From: Desulfuromonadales bacterium
Lineage (GTDB): Bacteria; Desulfobacterota; Desulfuromonadia; Desulfuromonadales; Geopsychrobacteraceae
NCBI GenBank assembly: GCA_019429255.1
Contig: JAHYIY010000009.1
Span: 51,563-115,562 of the forward strand
DNA: 64,000 nucleotides
Reading direction: 5' to 3'
Positions 43,406-53,233 of this stretch are shown in pieces (position 1 is the stretch's first letter; the number at the start of each line of letters is the position of its first letter). The position numbers and the translations under genes are program-made. The notes beneath the pieces were generated by a model. The model did not search any database and had not been told where the DNA came from. It was given only the letters and a program-made list of their open reading frames with translations.

Positions 43406-44512
43406 CTATTGCATTTCGACAAATGTTCCATTTTCCACTTTGAACATGGAAAAACCAACACCTTCGGCATCGCCTTTTTCATCGAATTTGATCAGGCCTA
43501 CCGGAGTCTCAACATATTCGGTGCGCAGCGCGTTGACGACTGCGTCATAATCGGTGCTACCGGCCTTTTGAACAGCATTGAGCAACGCCAGAGCCGCAGC
43601 ATATCCTTCCTGAAAGAAAGCACCTGGTTCGGCACCATAAGCAGCCTGGAAGGCATCTACAGCCGCTTTATTTAGTGGAAGTGCGGAAAGATCCTTGGGG
43701 CCGGTCATATAGGCGCCCTCGGCAGCGGATCCGGCAACATTGAGAAAGCTTTCATCCTTCACCCCGTCGTCAGAGATGAAGACGGCATCAACCCGCCGAC
43801 GCTCCAACTGGGTCACCAGTTTGGAGGCTTCGGGGTGATAACCCCCGAAAATCAACGAATCAGCCCCTTCGCGGCGGACCCGCTGGATGATTGAAGAATA
43901 GTCCATGGCGCCGGGAGTGATTCCTTCAAACAGAACAACCTCAATTTCTTTTTCATCAAGAGCCTGTTTGGCGAACTCAGCAAAGCCACGACCATAATCG
44001 CCACGATCATGCAACACAGCAACTTTCTTGACGCCAAGGGAGTTCAAAGCATAATCAACTGCCAGTTTTGCCTGCATATCATCCGAAGCAATGGTGCGGA
44101 AAAAGTTGGGATATTCGCCACTCTGGGTCAGCGGCGGATTAGTCGCTGACGGCGACATAACCGGAATCTTGGCTTCGCGGTAGGTGCCAAGGGCAGCACG
44201 GGTGGCACCGGAACAGATGTGCCCCAGCACGACGTGGGCACCATCACTGACCAGGCGGGTTGCCACGTTGGTAGCAATGTTCGGATTACACTGGTCGTCC
44301 TGAATCAATAATTCAACCTGCTTGCCAAGAACGCCGCCCTGCTCATTGATCTGCTTGACCACCAATTGAGCGGCACGCATGGTAGGAATACCATAGGGAG
44401 CAAGATCACCGGAATGAGGACCGGCGACACCCAGCTTGATGGTCTCGGCAGAAACACCGGTGACGGCAAGGCACAGCACAAACGACACACACAACACTAC
44501 CATTCTTTTCAT
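43406..44512 (-). CDS. livJ: Branched-chain amino acid ABC transporter substrate-binding protein
   Basis: A 368-residue periplasmic binding protein. A signal peptide (MKRMVVLCVSFVLCLAVTG, cleaved after VSA) precedes the mature ETIKLGVAGPHSGDLAPYG. The fold is the Leu/Ile/Val-binding type, with conserved MRAAQLVVKQINEQGGVLG and HICSGATRAALGTYRE. It delivers branched-chain or similar amino acids to LivHMGF. AGGAGG lies six bases before the ATG at 44512. First gene of the liv operon. Precise substrate is uncertain: related proteins bind other amino acids or amides. Confidence 0.9.
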   Translation of the reverse strand: MKRMVVLCVSFVLCLAVTGVSAETIKLGVAGPHSGDLAPYGIPTMRAAQLVVKQINEQGGVLGKQVELLIQDDQCNPNIATNVATRLVSDGAHVVLGHICSGATRAALGTYREAKIPVMSPSATNPPLTQSGEYPNFFRTIASDDMQAKLAVDYALNSLGVKKVAVLHDRGDYGRGFAEFAKQALDEKEIEVVLFEGITPGAMDYSSIIQRVRREGADSLIFGGYHPEASKLVTQLERRRVDAVFISDDGVKDESFLNVAGSAAEGAYMTGPKDLSALPLNKAAVDAFQAAYGAEPGAFFQEGYAAALALLNAVQKAGSTDYDAVVNALRTEYVETPVGLIKFDEKGDAEGVGFSMFKVENGTFVEMQ

Positions 44513-44659
44513 GGTCAACCTCCTGATTTGTCACGACATTAAGAAAACTGATGAACTTCAATGTATAAACTAACCGACCTAACCGGTCAACTATCGGCAG
44601 GATTTTTGCTAAAATTTGATCAGGCGGTCAAGCCGCCGCGGCGCTAGCGCAATCCCTGT

Positions 44660-45361
44660 TTACTGCGACGGGATCTGACTTTCCTCATACTGACGACGCT
44701 CCTCAAGCCATTCCTTACGGGCCTTTCGCCAGATTGGGGCCAGATCTGCTGAACCCATCAGGTCGGCCAGAACAATCTGGTCAGGATTCTGGATTTCCAC
44801 CAGATCAAGGCGCGCGCCAGGCAATGCCGCTACTGATTTCGTCACATCAACCTCCTGTAGCAGATCTGTCGTCCCTTCGAGAAAAAAGCCCAGCGGATAA
44901 CCACTGTCGTAAAAGATCAGGGTCGTGCGATCAAAGGCATGGACCCGCACACAAACGCTAAGCCCTTCTGCGCTGACCTGTTCAAGCATGGCAGCCACAT
45001 CGAAATGGCTTAAATCTTCCCCCCGATGCAAGTAACGCCCCTGCAACAGCGCGTGTACTGAAATGACCAGATCAGCCGACAATTGATAGATATTGAGGCG
45101 GGCGTTACCCATAATCGACATTTCAAAAATTCTGGCAATAGCATCATAGGCAATCTGCCGGGAGCCCTTTTCGCTGGCGACAAAAATCGAACTGATTAAT
45201 TTACCCCCCTGAAAAAGCACAACGCCGGCACCCTGCGGGGCATCGAAACGCAGATAGCCGGTAAATTTACCGGCGCGCAACTTGGCCATGGCTTCCGGCA
45301 GATTGATACGGGCCGGATTGACCTGCGGACGTACAGCTTTTCCTTTGGGTAAATTCACCAT
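44660..45361 (-). CDS. DUF4388-type protein
   Basis: A 233-residue soluble protein. Its first 130 residues resemble DUF4388 (found in PatA-like and other signalling proteins): AMAKLRAGKFTGYLRF and GAGVVLFQGGKLISSIFV. The C-terminal 100 residues contain a second similar layer (LIFYDSGYPLGFFLEG) ending in a basic helix. Such proteins act as adaptors in motility or development signalling. The ATG at 45361 has GGGAG seven bases upstream; a longer start at 45445 lacks support. No obvious partner is adjacent. Confidence 0.7.
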   Translation of the reverse strand: MVNLPKGKAVRPQVNPARINLPEAMAKLRAGKFTGYLRFDAPQGAGVVLFQGGKLISSIFVASEKGSRQIAYDAIARIFEMSIMGNARLNIYQLSADLVISVHALLQGRYLHRGEDLSHFDVAAMLEQVSAEGLSVCVRVHAFDRTTLIFYDSGYPLGFFLEGTTDLLQEVDVTKSVAALPGARLDLVEIQNPDQIVLADLMGSADLAPIWRKARKEWLEERRQYEESQIPSQ

Positions 45362-45468
45362 CTGTTTCTCCCAGACTGACACTCTGCTTCCTTGCAGCAA
45401 CCAAACAATCGACGCATCGTAACAAAAAAAACTGATAATCTGCACTATTGAAGAACTGTTGGCGCGAT

Positions 45469-47391
45469 TCAGCTCTCCTGCAGTTGCTCCCAGGACAGAT
45501 ACATATCATCCAGCTGCCGGCGCAACTGCTCGTGGTTCTGACTAATGTGCCGCCATTGTTCCTGATCCTGATAGAGTTCCGGCTGTGCCATGGTTTTTTC
45601 GAGTTTGGCCAATGCCCCTTCTGCCTGCTCGATATGCTCTTCCAAAATCCTCAGTTCACGCTCGCGCCGTTGCTGCCGACGCTGCTCCTCTTTGCGTTGT
45701 GCATGGGCTTTGAGGCGGTCGTCCTTATCTTCTCGCGACTCTGCTGTTGAATCTTTATCGGCATGTTGTTCAACCCGCTTGGCGCTATGGGTTAGATCAC
45801 CCAGTTGCTGACGAGCCGCCAGAAAATCTCCATAATTACCCGGATAAGAGTCAATGGCAGCGCCACCTACAGCAACTACCCGGGAGGCCAGGGCATCGAC
45901 AAAATAGCGATCATGAGAAACAAAAACAATGGTTCCCTGATATTTTTTCAACGCCTCAAGGAGCACTTCTTTTGACTGCAAATCAAGGTGATTGGTGGGT
46001 TCATCAAGCAACAGTAAATTGGCTGGATGCAACAACAGCTTGGCCAGAGCCAGGCGATTGCGTTCACCGCCGGAAAGAACTTTAACCGGTTTTTCGATAT
46101 CATCACCGGAAAACAGGAATGACCCGAGAATGTTGCGCAAGCGCGGCACCATCGCCACTGGCGCATCAGCCATCAGCTCGGCATAAACGCTGCGGGCTGA
46201 ATCAAGAGTTACTGCCTGATCCTGGGCAAAATACGCCTGCAGCAGATTGTGCCCCGCCACACGCTTGCCGTTAACCGGCTTTTCGACGCCGGCCAACAGG
46301 CGCATCAGGGTCGATTTGCCGGCACCATTCGGACCGACCAGGGCAACGCGCTCCCCTTGCAGAATGTCAAGGTCAATCTGCTCCAACACCTTTAGTGCGC
46401 CATAGTGCTGCGACGCCCCTTTCAGACTCAGGGCGATCCGCCCACCTTTGGGCGGCGCAGGAAAACTGAAAGAGATTTTTTTGCGCTCCGGTGGCAGAAA
46501 AATCCGCTCAATCTTATCCAGCTGCTTCACCCGGCTCTGCACCTGGGCCGCCTTGTTGGCCTGGTAACGAAAGCGGTTGATGAATGCCTCAGTCCGCGCA
46601 ATTTCTTCATCCTGTTGCTGTTTGGCGGCTTTAAGGGCGGCGATGCGTTCATCACGGGCACTAACATAGCGACTGTAATTCCCGGGATATTCAGTCAGGG
46701 CGCCGTTCCAGACTTCGACAATCCGGGTAACGACCTGATCGAGGAAAAAGCGATCATGGGACACCAGAACCACGGCGTAAGGATAGTTCTGCAGATACCC
46801 CTCCAGCCAGTCCCGGGCCGGCAGATCAAGATGGTTGGTCGGCTCATCGAGCAATAACAGATTGGGGCGCTGAAGCAACAACTTGGCCAGAGCAATGCGC
46901 ATCTGCCAGCCGCCGGAAAAATGTTCGCAGTGCTTGTCGAAATCCTCTGCAGAAAATCCCAGACCATGAAGAACCTTGCCAACCTCCGTTTCCATCAGGT
47001 AGCCGCCGCGCCGTTCAAACTCCTGCTGCAAGTGTGCGTAATGTTCCAACTCGGCAGAGGCTGTCTGGGCACTGAAAGAACTCTCCAGCCGACGGATGTC
47101 TTTTTCCATCTGCTGCAACTGGGCCAATGCGCTGCGCGCCTCAACAACCAGGGATCGGCCCTGGTGCACCAACCCTTCTTGAGGCAAATAACCAAAAGTC
47201 GTCCCTTTGGCAACCTGTATGGTGCCACCATCAGGCTCTACCAGACCGGCAAGAAGTTTGAGCAGGGTCGATTTGCCGGCACCATTGGCACCGCACAGAC
47301 CGATCCGATCAGTTGGGCGAATATGCCAATCGATAGCGGCAAACAAGCGGCGATCAGCAAAATATTTATCAATGTTTTTAAGCTGCAGCAT
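45469..47391 (-). CDS. ABC-F family ATPase (YheS/Uup-type)
   Basis: A 640-residue soluble protein with two ABC domains and no membrane part. Walker A boxes are GANGAGKST and GPNGAGKST; signatures FSGGWQM and LSGGERNR; Walker B LLLDEPTNHLDL in both. A linker of about 80 residues with Arg/Lys helices separates them, and the last 90 residues are a charged coiled coil (RREDKDDRLKAHAQRKEEQ-like). ABC-F proteins bind the ribosomal E site and relieve stalling; the coiled-coil tail suggests the YheS or Uup branch. ATG at 47391. Single gene. Confidence 0.93.
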   Translation of the reverse strand: MLQLKNIDKYFADRRLFAAIDWHIRPTDRIGLCGANGAGKSTLLKLLAGLVEPDGGTIQVAKGTTFGYLPQEGLVHQGRSLVVEARSALAQLQQMEKDIRRLESSFSAQTASAELEHYAHLQQEFERRGGYLMETEVGKVLHGLGFSAEDFDKHCEHFSGGWQMRIALAKLLLQRPNLLLLDEPTNHLDLPARDWLEGYLQNYPYAVVLVSHDRFFLDQVVTRIVEVWNGALTEYPGNYSRYVSARDERIAALKAAKQQQDEEIARTEAFINRFRYQANKAAQVQSRVKQLDKIERIFLPPERKKISFSFPAPPKGGRIALSLKGASQHYGALKVLEQIDLDILQGERVALVGPNGAGKSTLMRLLAGVEKPVNGKRVAGHNLLQAYFAQDQAVTLDSARSVYAELMADAPVAMVPRLRNILGSFLFSGDDIEKPVKVLSGGERNRLALAKLLLHPANLLLLDEPTNHLDLQSKEVLLEALKKYQGTIVFVSHDRYFVDALASRVVAVGGAAIDSYPGNYGDFLAARQQLGDLTHSAKRVEQHADKDSTAESREDKDDRLKAHAQRKEEQRRQQRRERELRILEEHIEQAEGALAKLEKTMAQPELYQDQEQWRHISQNHEQLRRQLDDMYLSWEQLQES

Positions 47392-47465
47392 AAAAATCTG
47401 TCGACATTATTGGTTAGTAAAGAATGACGGGAACCCACTTATACAACAAGGTGGCAACCAGATAT

Positions 47466-47508
47466 CATAAAAAACGGAGGGTCCCCTGCGGAAACCTCCA
47501 TTTTTTAT
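47466..47508 (-). terminator. Terminator after the cytidylate-kinase-like gene
   Basis: AATGGAGG and CCTCCGTT pair on the minus strand, with a GTTTCCGCAGGGGA loop and a T-run after. It lies about 60 bases past the stop codon at 47567. The plus direction also ends in T's, but no gene uses it. Confidence 0.7.
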
Positions 47509-47566
47509 GATGTTCAATAAACAACATCGCTGTTGAGTGCCCTGCTAACGGCTGTTCGCTGTCCGG

Positions 47567-48265
47567 TTAAGACTGTTGTAACCGTTGTATATAACCATCT
47601 ATCAGCAGTGCAAGCCCTTCAGTATCCATCCGCGCATTATTCATAATCAGATGGTAGAGGGTGGGGTTGTCAGTACGCTCGTTGACAAAACGCTGGACAA
47701 AAGCCTCGCGCTGCCCCTGCAGCCTGTCAATATGATCGCGGGCTTCAGCCTGATTCATGCCGTATTTGCTGGAGATGGTATCAATTTTATATGCCGGCGG
47801 TGCCACCAGCCGCAGGTGAATACAGTTCGCCAGATCCTGGGTAATATGAGGAGCCCCACGACCAATGATAATGCAGTTTCCGCGCTCGGCAAAACCACGA
47901 ATTACGCGACGCATATGGGCGAATATTTCAGTTTCTTCAGCATTGGTGCGGTCAAGAAACATAGAGAGAATAGCTTTCAGCGAGGACGGGGTATTTTCTG
48001 ATTTTTCGATCTGATCTACAGTAAAGCCCGACATCTTGGCCACCTCATCGATAACCTGACGGCCAACGATAACCCATGGTTCCCCCTTGGTGCGGGCATT
48101 GAGGCGTTTTTGCAAGGCCCCGGCCAGCGCATGGGCTTGACAACCAAATTCACGGGTCAGGGTGACACAGGTCGCCGGCTTGCCTTGATCGGCCAGCTGC
48201 TGTTGCTTATACCACGCCTGCAGCATAGCTTCCATCTGTGGGGTCCAGACATTGCTTTTGATCAT
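47567..48265 (-). CDS. Cytidylate kinase-like family protein
   Basis: A 232-residue P-loop-fold protein of the 'cytidylate kinase-like' (AAA_26) group. TLTREFGCQAHALAGALQKRL is the modified P-loop region, with REFG instead of a standard GxxGxGK. GNCIIIGRGAPHI and IHLRLVAPPAYKID match the nucleotide-binding core. ATP/nucleotide kinase activity is expected but the substrate is unknown. AAGGAG with seven-base spacing fixes the start at 48265, not the upstream frame to 48304. Its terminator follows. Confidence 0.82.
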   Translation of the reverse strand: MIKSNVWTPQMEAMLQAWYKQQQLADQGKPATCVTLTREFGCQAHALAGALQKRLNARTKGEPWVIVGRQVIDEVAKMSGFTVDQIEKSENTPSSLKAILSMFLDRTNAEETEIFAHMRRVIRGFAERGNCIIIGRGAPHITQDLANCIHLRLVAPPAYKIDTISSKYGMNQAEARDHIDRLQGQREAFVQRFVNERTDNPTLYHLIMNNARMDTEGLALLIDGYIQRLQQS

Positions 48266-48519
48266 AAGATTCTCCTTATCGGCCGTTTTACTCATTCCGA
48301 TCAACAGTTATAAGTTGCCATAATTATAACTGATTATTCATCCATTTGGGAAAAAATCAAAAAACTTCCCTGGATCTCTGGTGAAATCCATCAGCCGGCG
48401 CACTTCGCATATTCCCTGGCTAACAAAAAAACCACTGAAATAAACAGTTAAAATACACCCGCTGGCAGTCCGCTGGAATAACGCCGGTTAATTTTCAGAA
48501 AATCTTGCGCAATGATAAT

Positions 48520-48781
48520 TCCCGTATTCAATGGGTCCTGTTCTCTGCTAGTATATGACCGTCAAAAGTAATGTTCTCACGATGAAACGTGCTTCCACGG
48601 CCCGTGTCGTGTCGAGGCTGCTGATAGATTTCACCCTGCTGGGCGCCAACTTCCCTGGTTACCCGGCGACCCCCTACTCTTTAGTGCTGAGGCACTGTTC
48701 TGCCGACCCCGCATTGCGGTGAGGTCCGGAGCGGTGATTCACCACCAGATGCCGCATCAATGCGGACAGAAAGGTTTACCA
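48520..48781 (+). promoter_or_regulatory. Structured leader of the RNase E/G gene
   Basis: The 516 bases before this gene contain no other gene. The last 100 carry three compact hairpins. AGTGC-TGAG-GCACT is at 48683-48696. GACC-CCGC-ATT-GCGG-TGA-GGTC is at 48705-48726. CCGCA-TCAA-TGCGG is at 48752-48765, ending only six bases before the ribosome-binding site. E. coli rne is autoregulated through its 5' UTR structure; a similar role here is inference. A weak promoter-like TAGTAT sits near 48550. Confidence 0.5.
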
Positions 48782-51286
48782 ATGAGCAAGAAGATGTTGA
48801 TTAACGCCTCCCACCCGGAGGAAAATCGGGTGGCGATCGTCGTCGATGGTGTGCTGAGCGAGTTAGACATCGAACTGGCCGGCCAGGAACAGAGCAGAGG
48901 AAACATCTACAAAGCGGTTGTGGTTCGGGTAGAAACCGGACTACAGGCCGCTTTTGTTGATTATGGCGCTGACAAACTCGGCTTTCTGCAAATCAGTGAA
49001 ATCCACCCCGAACTCTACCCCGCCAGACACCAGACCACCGGGCGGCCACGGATTGCCGACATTCTTCATCGCGGTCAGGAAATTCTCGTCCAGGTCGTCA
49101 AGGAAGAACGCGGCAACAAAGGTGCAGCCTTAACCACCTTTTTATCCCTGCCCGGCCGCTACATGGTGTTAATGCCGGACAGCACAACCAAGGGGGTATC
49201 ACGAAAAATCACCGAAGAGGCGCAGCGCAAAGTTCTTAAAAATACCATGGCAGAACTCAATCTCCCCGACCAGATGGGTTACATTGTTCGTACTGCCGGC
49301 ATTGGTAAGGAAAAAGAAGAACTCAAGCGTGATTTTGACTATCTGGTGCGCCTCTATGAAGGAATTATTCAGCGCAAAGAGCAGGTCAAGGCGCCGGCAC
49401 AGCTCTATCAGGAGTCCAACCTGGCGATACGCTCCATCCGAGATTATTTCAGCACGGAAATGGACGAAGTGCTGGTTGATGATGAGAAGGTGTTCCATGA
49501 CACCAAAGACTTTTTCGCCCTGGTGATGCCCGAGCATGGCCATCTGGTCAAACGCCATCGCGAACGCCGCCCAATCTTTTCACGCTACCAGATTGAGGAA
49601 CAGATCGACGCCCTGTCACGCAACCAGGTCTCCTTGCCCTCCGGCGGCTCCATTGTCATCGACCCGACGGAAGCGCTGGTTGCTATTGACGTCAATTCCG
49701 GCAAAATGTCGAGCGAAAGCGGTATCGAAGCAACCGCAGCCAAAACCAATCTGGAAGCCGCGACGGAAATCGGTCGTCAACTGCGTCTGCGTGATCTGGG
49801 GGGACTGATCGTTATCGACTTTATCGATATGCGCGATCGCAAACATATTCGTGAGATCGAGCAGGAAATGCGCAAAGCCCTGAAAAACGATAAAGCGCGC
49901 GTATCTGTCGGCAGAATCAGCCAATTTGGTCTGCTCGAAATGAGTCGCCAGCGCATCAAGCCGGTGTTAAGTGTCGGAGCCTATCAGGAGTGTCCACACT
50001 GTCACGGTCTGGGCCGCATCAAGAGCATCGAAGCCCAGGCAGTAGCCTTTCTGCGCCAGGCACACACAGCTGCAGCCAAAGGGCAGATCGGCCACATAGA
50101 AGCACGTGTTCCCTACGAGGTCGCCAACTACCTGTTGAATCAGAAACGGCACACCATTACCCAGCTTGAAATCCTCCTCGGCCTCAACGTCACCATCCTT
50201 GGTCAGTCTGATCTGCTTCCCGGCGAACTCCATCTGGAAAGTTTTAAACGGGAGAAAAACATCAGTGAAGACATCCAGAACGTACCGGTGTCCCATGCCA
50301 ACCAGATCGAAATGGCTCTGGCGGAAGCAAAACTAGAGGAAGAACAGGCAGATTCCTCGGTCGCTATAGATCCAGCAGCAACCCCGGATGAACAAGTAAA
50401 TACCCCGGAAGCAGCTGCCGAGGCCGATGCTGTAATATCTCCGGAAAACGCCGAAACCCCGGCTCCGGCAAAAAAACGTCGTCGTAGACGGCGGAAGAAA
50501 CCGGCAGCGCAACCCACCCCGACCTCGGGTGAAGAAGCTGCAGCAGCCGACCCTTCTGCCCCAGAGGAAACCTCCACCAGGGTCGAACAGCAGCCGACTG
50601 AACCCTCTGGGCAAGAGACAACTGACAGCCAACACAGCCAACCTGCCACCTCAATGACCGCTATCGCGGAAACCGCAGAAACGCCTCCAACAGCTGAGGA
50701 AAAGCCCAAACGCCGACCACGCCGGCCACGCAAAACGACGGCGAAAAGCATCCAGGCAGACGAGACAACTGCTCAAGAAAAGGAAGCCGTCGTTGCAACA
50801 GCAGATGTGGATAATGCCCCACAGCCGGCAATAGAGATAACAGCAGATTCAACACCATCTGGGCAGGATGCGGTTGACAAGGGGAAGAAACCAGCACGTA
50901 AGCCCCGGCAATCTGCGGCCAAAGGCTCTACTTCCAAAAGATCTACTCCAGTAGCTCCAGAAAATGCGGAAAAAACGGAGCAAAAGACCCAGGACGCTCC
51001 AGCTGACAAACCAGCGCCAAAACGCCCACGCCGTAGCCGCAAAACCACCGCGATGACAGCGGCAGGGGACAAAGAAAGCGTTACACAAAAGCCAGACACA
51101 AAGGAAGTTGTCACAGAAACGGCGGAGAACAAAATAGCCACAACAAGCAACGGGGCCAACCAGGAGCAGACCCCGCCGACCGGGACAACCGCAACCAGGA
51201 CCCCTCAGCGCCGGCGCCGAACCAAGCCGACCAAAGCGGCAGCAGCGCCGGCAGAAACAACCGACGCGATACCCCCGGAGTCCTGA
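48782..51286 (+). CDS. Ribonuclease E/G family endoribonuclease
   Basis: An 834-residue single-strand endoribonuclease central to RNA processing and decay. The catalytic half has an S1 domain (about 36-120). The metal-binding Asp303 (AIDVNSGK) and Asp346 (IVIDFIDM) and the zinc-link Cys404/Cys407 (CPHCHGLG) match E. coli RNase E numbering exactly. After about residue 510 the chain becomes a disordered Ala/Glu/Thr-rich tail broken by basic patches (KKRRRRRRKKP, KRRPRRPRK, KRPRRSRK), likely RNA-binding and scaffold sites. The ATG at 48782 follows AAAGG; the frame opens 63 bases earlier but has no site. E versus G type is unsettled. Confidence 0.93.
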   Translation: MSKKMLINASHPEENRVAIVVDGVLSELDIELAGQEQSRGNIYKAVVVRVETGLQAAFVDYGADKLGFLQISEIHPELYPARHQTTGRPRIADILHRGQEILVQVVKEERGNKGAALTTFLSLPGRYMVLMPDSTTKGVSRKITEEAQRKVLKNTMAELNLPDQMGYIVRTAGIGKEKEELKRDFDYLVRLYEGIIQRKEQVKAPAQLYQESNLAIRSIRDYFSTEMDEVLVDDEKVFHDTKDFFALVMPEHGHLVKRHRERRPIFSRYQIEEQIDALSRNQVSLPSGGSIVIDPTEALVAIDVNSGKMSSESGIEATAAKTNLEAATEIGRQLRLRDLGGLIVIDFIDMRDRKHIREIEQEMRKALKNDKARVSVGRISQFGLLEMSRQRIKPVLSVGAYQECPHCHGLGRIKSIEAQAVAFLRQAHTAAAKGQIGHIEARVPYEVANYLLNQKRHTITQLEILLGLNVTILGQSDLLPGELHLESFKREKNISEDIQNVPVSHANQIEMALAEAKLEEEQADSSVAIDPAATPDEQVNTPEAAAEADAVISPENAETPAPAKKRRRRRRKKPAAQPTPTSGEEAAAADPSAPEETSTRVEQQPTEPSGQETTDSQHSQPATSMTAIAETAETPPTAEEKPKRRPRRPRKTTAKSIQADETTAQEKEAVVATADVDNAPQPAIEITADSTPSGQDAVDKGKKPARKPRQSAAKGSTSKRSTPVAPENAEKTEQKTQDAPADKPAPKRPRRSRKTTAMTAAGDKESVTQKPDTKEVVTETAENKIATTSNGANQEQTPPTGTTATRTPQRRRRTKPTKAAAAPAETTDAIPPES

Positions 51287-51299
51287 AAAGGGGAATTAT

Positions 51300-53075
51300 T
51301 CAGTTTGACTCTTCCGGCACCAGACATTCCTGCGCCAGGTTCTGCAACTCGGCAATGGTACGCTCCAGCAGAGTGATCTGATCTTCAATCTGCTGATGTT
51401 GGTTGGCTTTTTTCTGCAGGGCAATGTCCATCGCTGCTCGGGTTGCGGCAATCACCTTGGCAAGCTGCTCATCGAGCTCAAAACCATAACGCCGAAAACT
51501 CTCATCCAGCCCGCGCCTTAAAGCCCAGTTCATCTGCTCGGTATTCTCGTTGAGGAGTTTTTGCGTTTGCTCGCGCAGGCGCTGTACTGTGCGCCGATGA
51601 CGGAAACGCTTGGTCATCAGCTTACGGGAAATTTTTTGGCCGATGGGATCCATATCTGAAATAAACAGGTCCTGACTCCAGCCCGGCGGATCAAAATGGG
51701 CGTATACCCTCTCTACCAGTGGCGCATGATAGGGAACATTAAAAAGCTCCGCTGCTGCCTGACAAACCTGTTCGATCAGCTGCTCACAGCGTTTCTGATG
51801 CATAGAAAGGATCTCTGTCGCCTGTCGCCTGATGGCATCATCAACCTGGCGCAGTGCCGGGGCAAAAAATATCGGCAACTGGGTTGCAACAATGGCACGT
51901 ACCTGCCGCTCCAACTCTTCGGTATCCGCTACCCCCTGAATCACCCCTTCCACCTTCGGCATAACCCGCTGTTTGGCCGCTGTTCGCAGCGCCTCAATCT
52001 GCTGGGTCAAGGCCGTGACAATCCGCTTCAGATCACCGGCAAGAACATCAGCTGAAGCCTGTTTCTCCCGCTCAATGGCGGGCAGGATTTCGTGAAACAT
52101 GGCAATCCGCTTTTTCAGATCGAGCTCCGGCAAACGCAGCGCCTCAAGGGACAACTGCAAATGCATGATCTGGGTATTGAGCTGATCCTTGAGTCGGCGC
52201 CGCAACGATAACTCGAGGGTCAGCTGCTTTTCGCGCGCGAAAAAATCAATCAGATTCTGTTCTACCCGATACATGCCGCTGCTTTTCCACAGATCCTTAT
52301 CCTGCGTCAACCTGGCGGCCAGACCGCTTTTGGCGGAGATGGGCAACACCTGCGGCGCGCCGTCAAAAAGGGGCTGAAGCTGATCAGCAAGGAAGGTCAA
52401 GGAAACGACTTTTTCCTTTTCATTGAGAAAGTCGACCTTGTTCAAAAGAAAAAAGGTTCGCGGCAGCAGTTCACGCACTTCGCGCAGGTAGGTAATTTCG
52501 GCTTCGGTAATCGGCGGATCCGGGGACACCAGAAACAGCGCAGCATCGCAGTGCGGCAGAATCTGATAAGCAACTTCGGTATTGTGCTTAAAGGTTGATC
52601 CAATCCCCGGAGTATCAACCAGCACCACTCCCTGTTTAAGAATCTCCGCCGGATGACCGATCTCAACCCGCTCCACCTGAAGATGGTTATCGGGATTTCC
52701 TGCTTCGGTTACGTAGACCTGCAGAAAATCACCAAAGCTCCCCCCCTGTTTTGCATCAAAGCTCACCGGATCGGTCTGGTTGAAAAAAAACACCTTGGCC
52801 GTTACCGAATCGCCAGTGCGAATAAAGGTCGGTATAGCGGTGACAGGCAGGATATCCGTAGGCAGCAGATCTACGCCCAGCAGAGCATTTAAAAAGGTGC
52901 TTTTACCGCGTTTGAATTGCCCCAGCACCGCCAACCGAAAGGTTCCTTCCTCTTGCCGCGCCCGTAACGCCCGTAGAGGAGCATCTCCAGCCTGCTGCTG
53001 TGGGTCAATGGGAGCAAGAGCGGCAAGGGCGCGATCAATGATCGCGTCGAGAGTCATATTCGCATCGGATGGCAT
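51300..53075 (-). CDS. Dynamin-family GTPase
   Basis: A 591-residue bacterial dynamin-like protein. The GTPase domain holds GQFKRGKST (G1, near residue 50), PVTAIPTF (G2), VLVDTPGIGS (G3) and NKVDF (G4). A long helical stalk follows, with Arg-rich stretches (RFRHRRTVQRLREQ) and a C-terminal coiled coil. There is no transmembrane helix that I can see. Bacterial dynamins remodel membranes or protect against phage or stress; a role here is not shown. ATG at 53075 lacks a strong ribosome site; ATG at 53057 is an alternative. Convergent with the RNase gene, 13 bases apart. Confidence 0.88.
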   Translation of the reverse strand: MPSDANMTLDAIIDRALAALAPIDPQQQAGDAPLRALRARQEEGTFRLAVLGQFKRGKSTFLNALLGVDLLPTDILPVTAIPTFIRTGDSVTAKVFFFNQTDPVSFDAKQGGSFGDFLQVYVTEAGNPDNHLQVERVEIGHPAEILKQGVVLVDTPGIGSTFKHNTEVAYQILPHCDAALFLVSPDPPITEAEITYLREVRELLPRTFFLLNKVDFLNEKEKVVSLTFLADQLQPLFDGAPQVLPISAKSGLAARLTQDKDLWKSSGMYRVEQNLIDFFAREKQLTLELSLRRRLKDQLNTQIMHLQLSLEALRLPELDLKKRIAMFHEILPAIEREKQASADVLAGDLKRIVTALTQQIEALRTAAKQRVMPKVEGVIQGVADTEELERQVRAIVATQLPIFFAPALRQVDDAIRRQATEILSMHQKRCEQLIEQVCQAAAELFNVPYHAPLVERVYAHFDPPGWSQDLFISDMDPIGQKISRKLMTKRFRHRRTVQRLREQTQKLLNENTEQMNWALRRGLDESFRRYGFELDEQLAKVIAATRAAMDIALQKKANQHQQIEDQITLLERTIAELQNLAQECLVPEESN

Positions 53076-53233
53076 CAACAGGGACTCTTTACAACAAAGG
53101 GTTTAATGTCCGCAGGAAAAACCCACATCAACTTGAGAAACCAACCAATCGATGTGATCGTCACGATGATTCCTTTCTTAATGAATTTATCACACAAGGG
53201 CGGCGATCGAAAGGTGAATGCTGTAGCAGTAAC

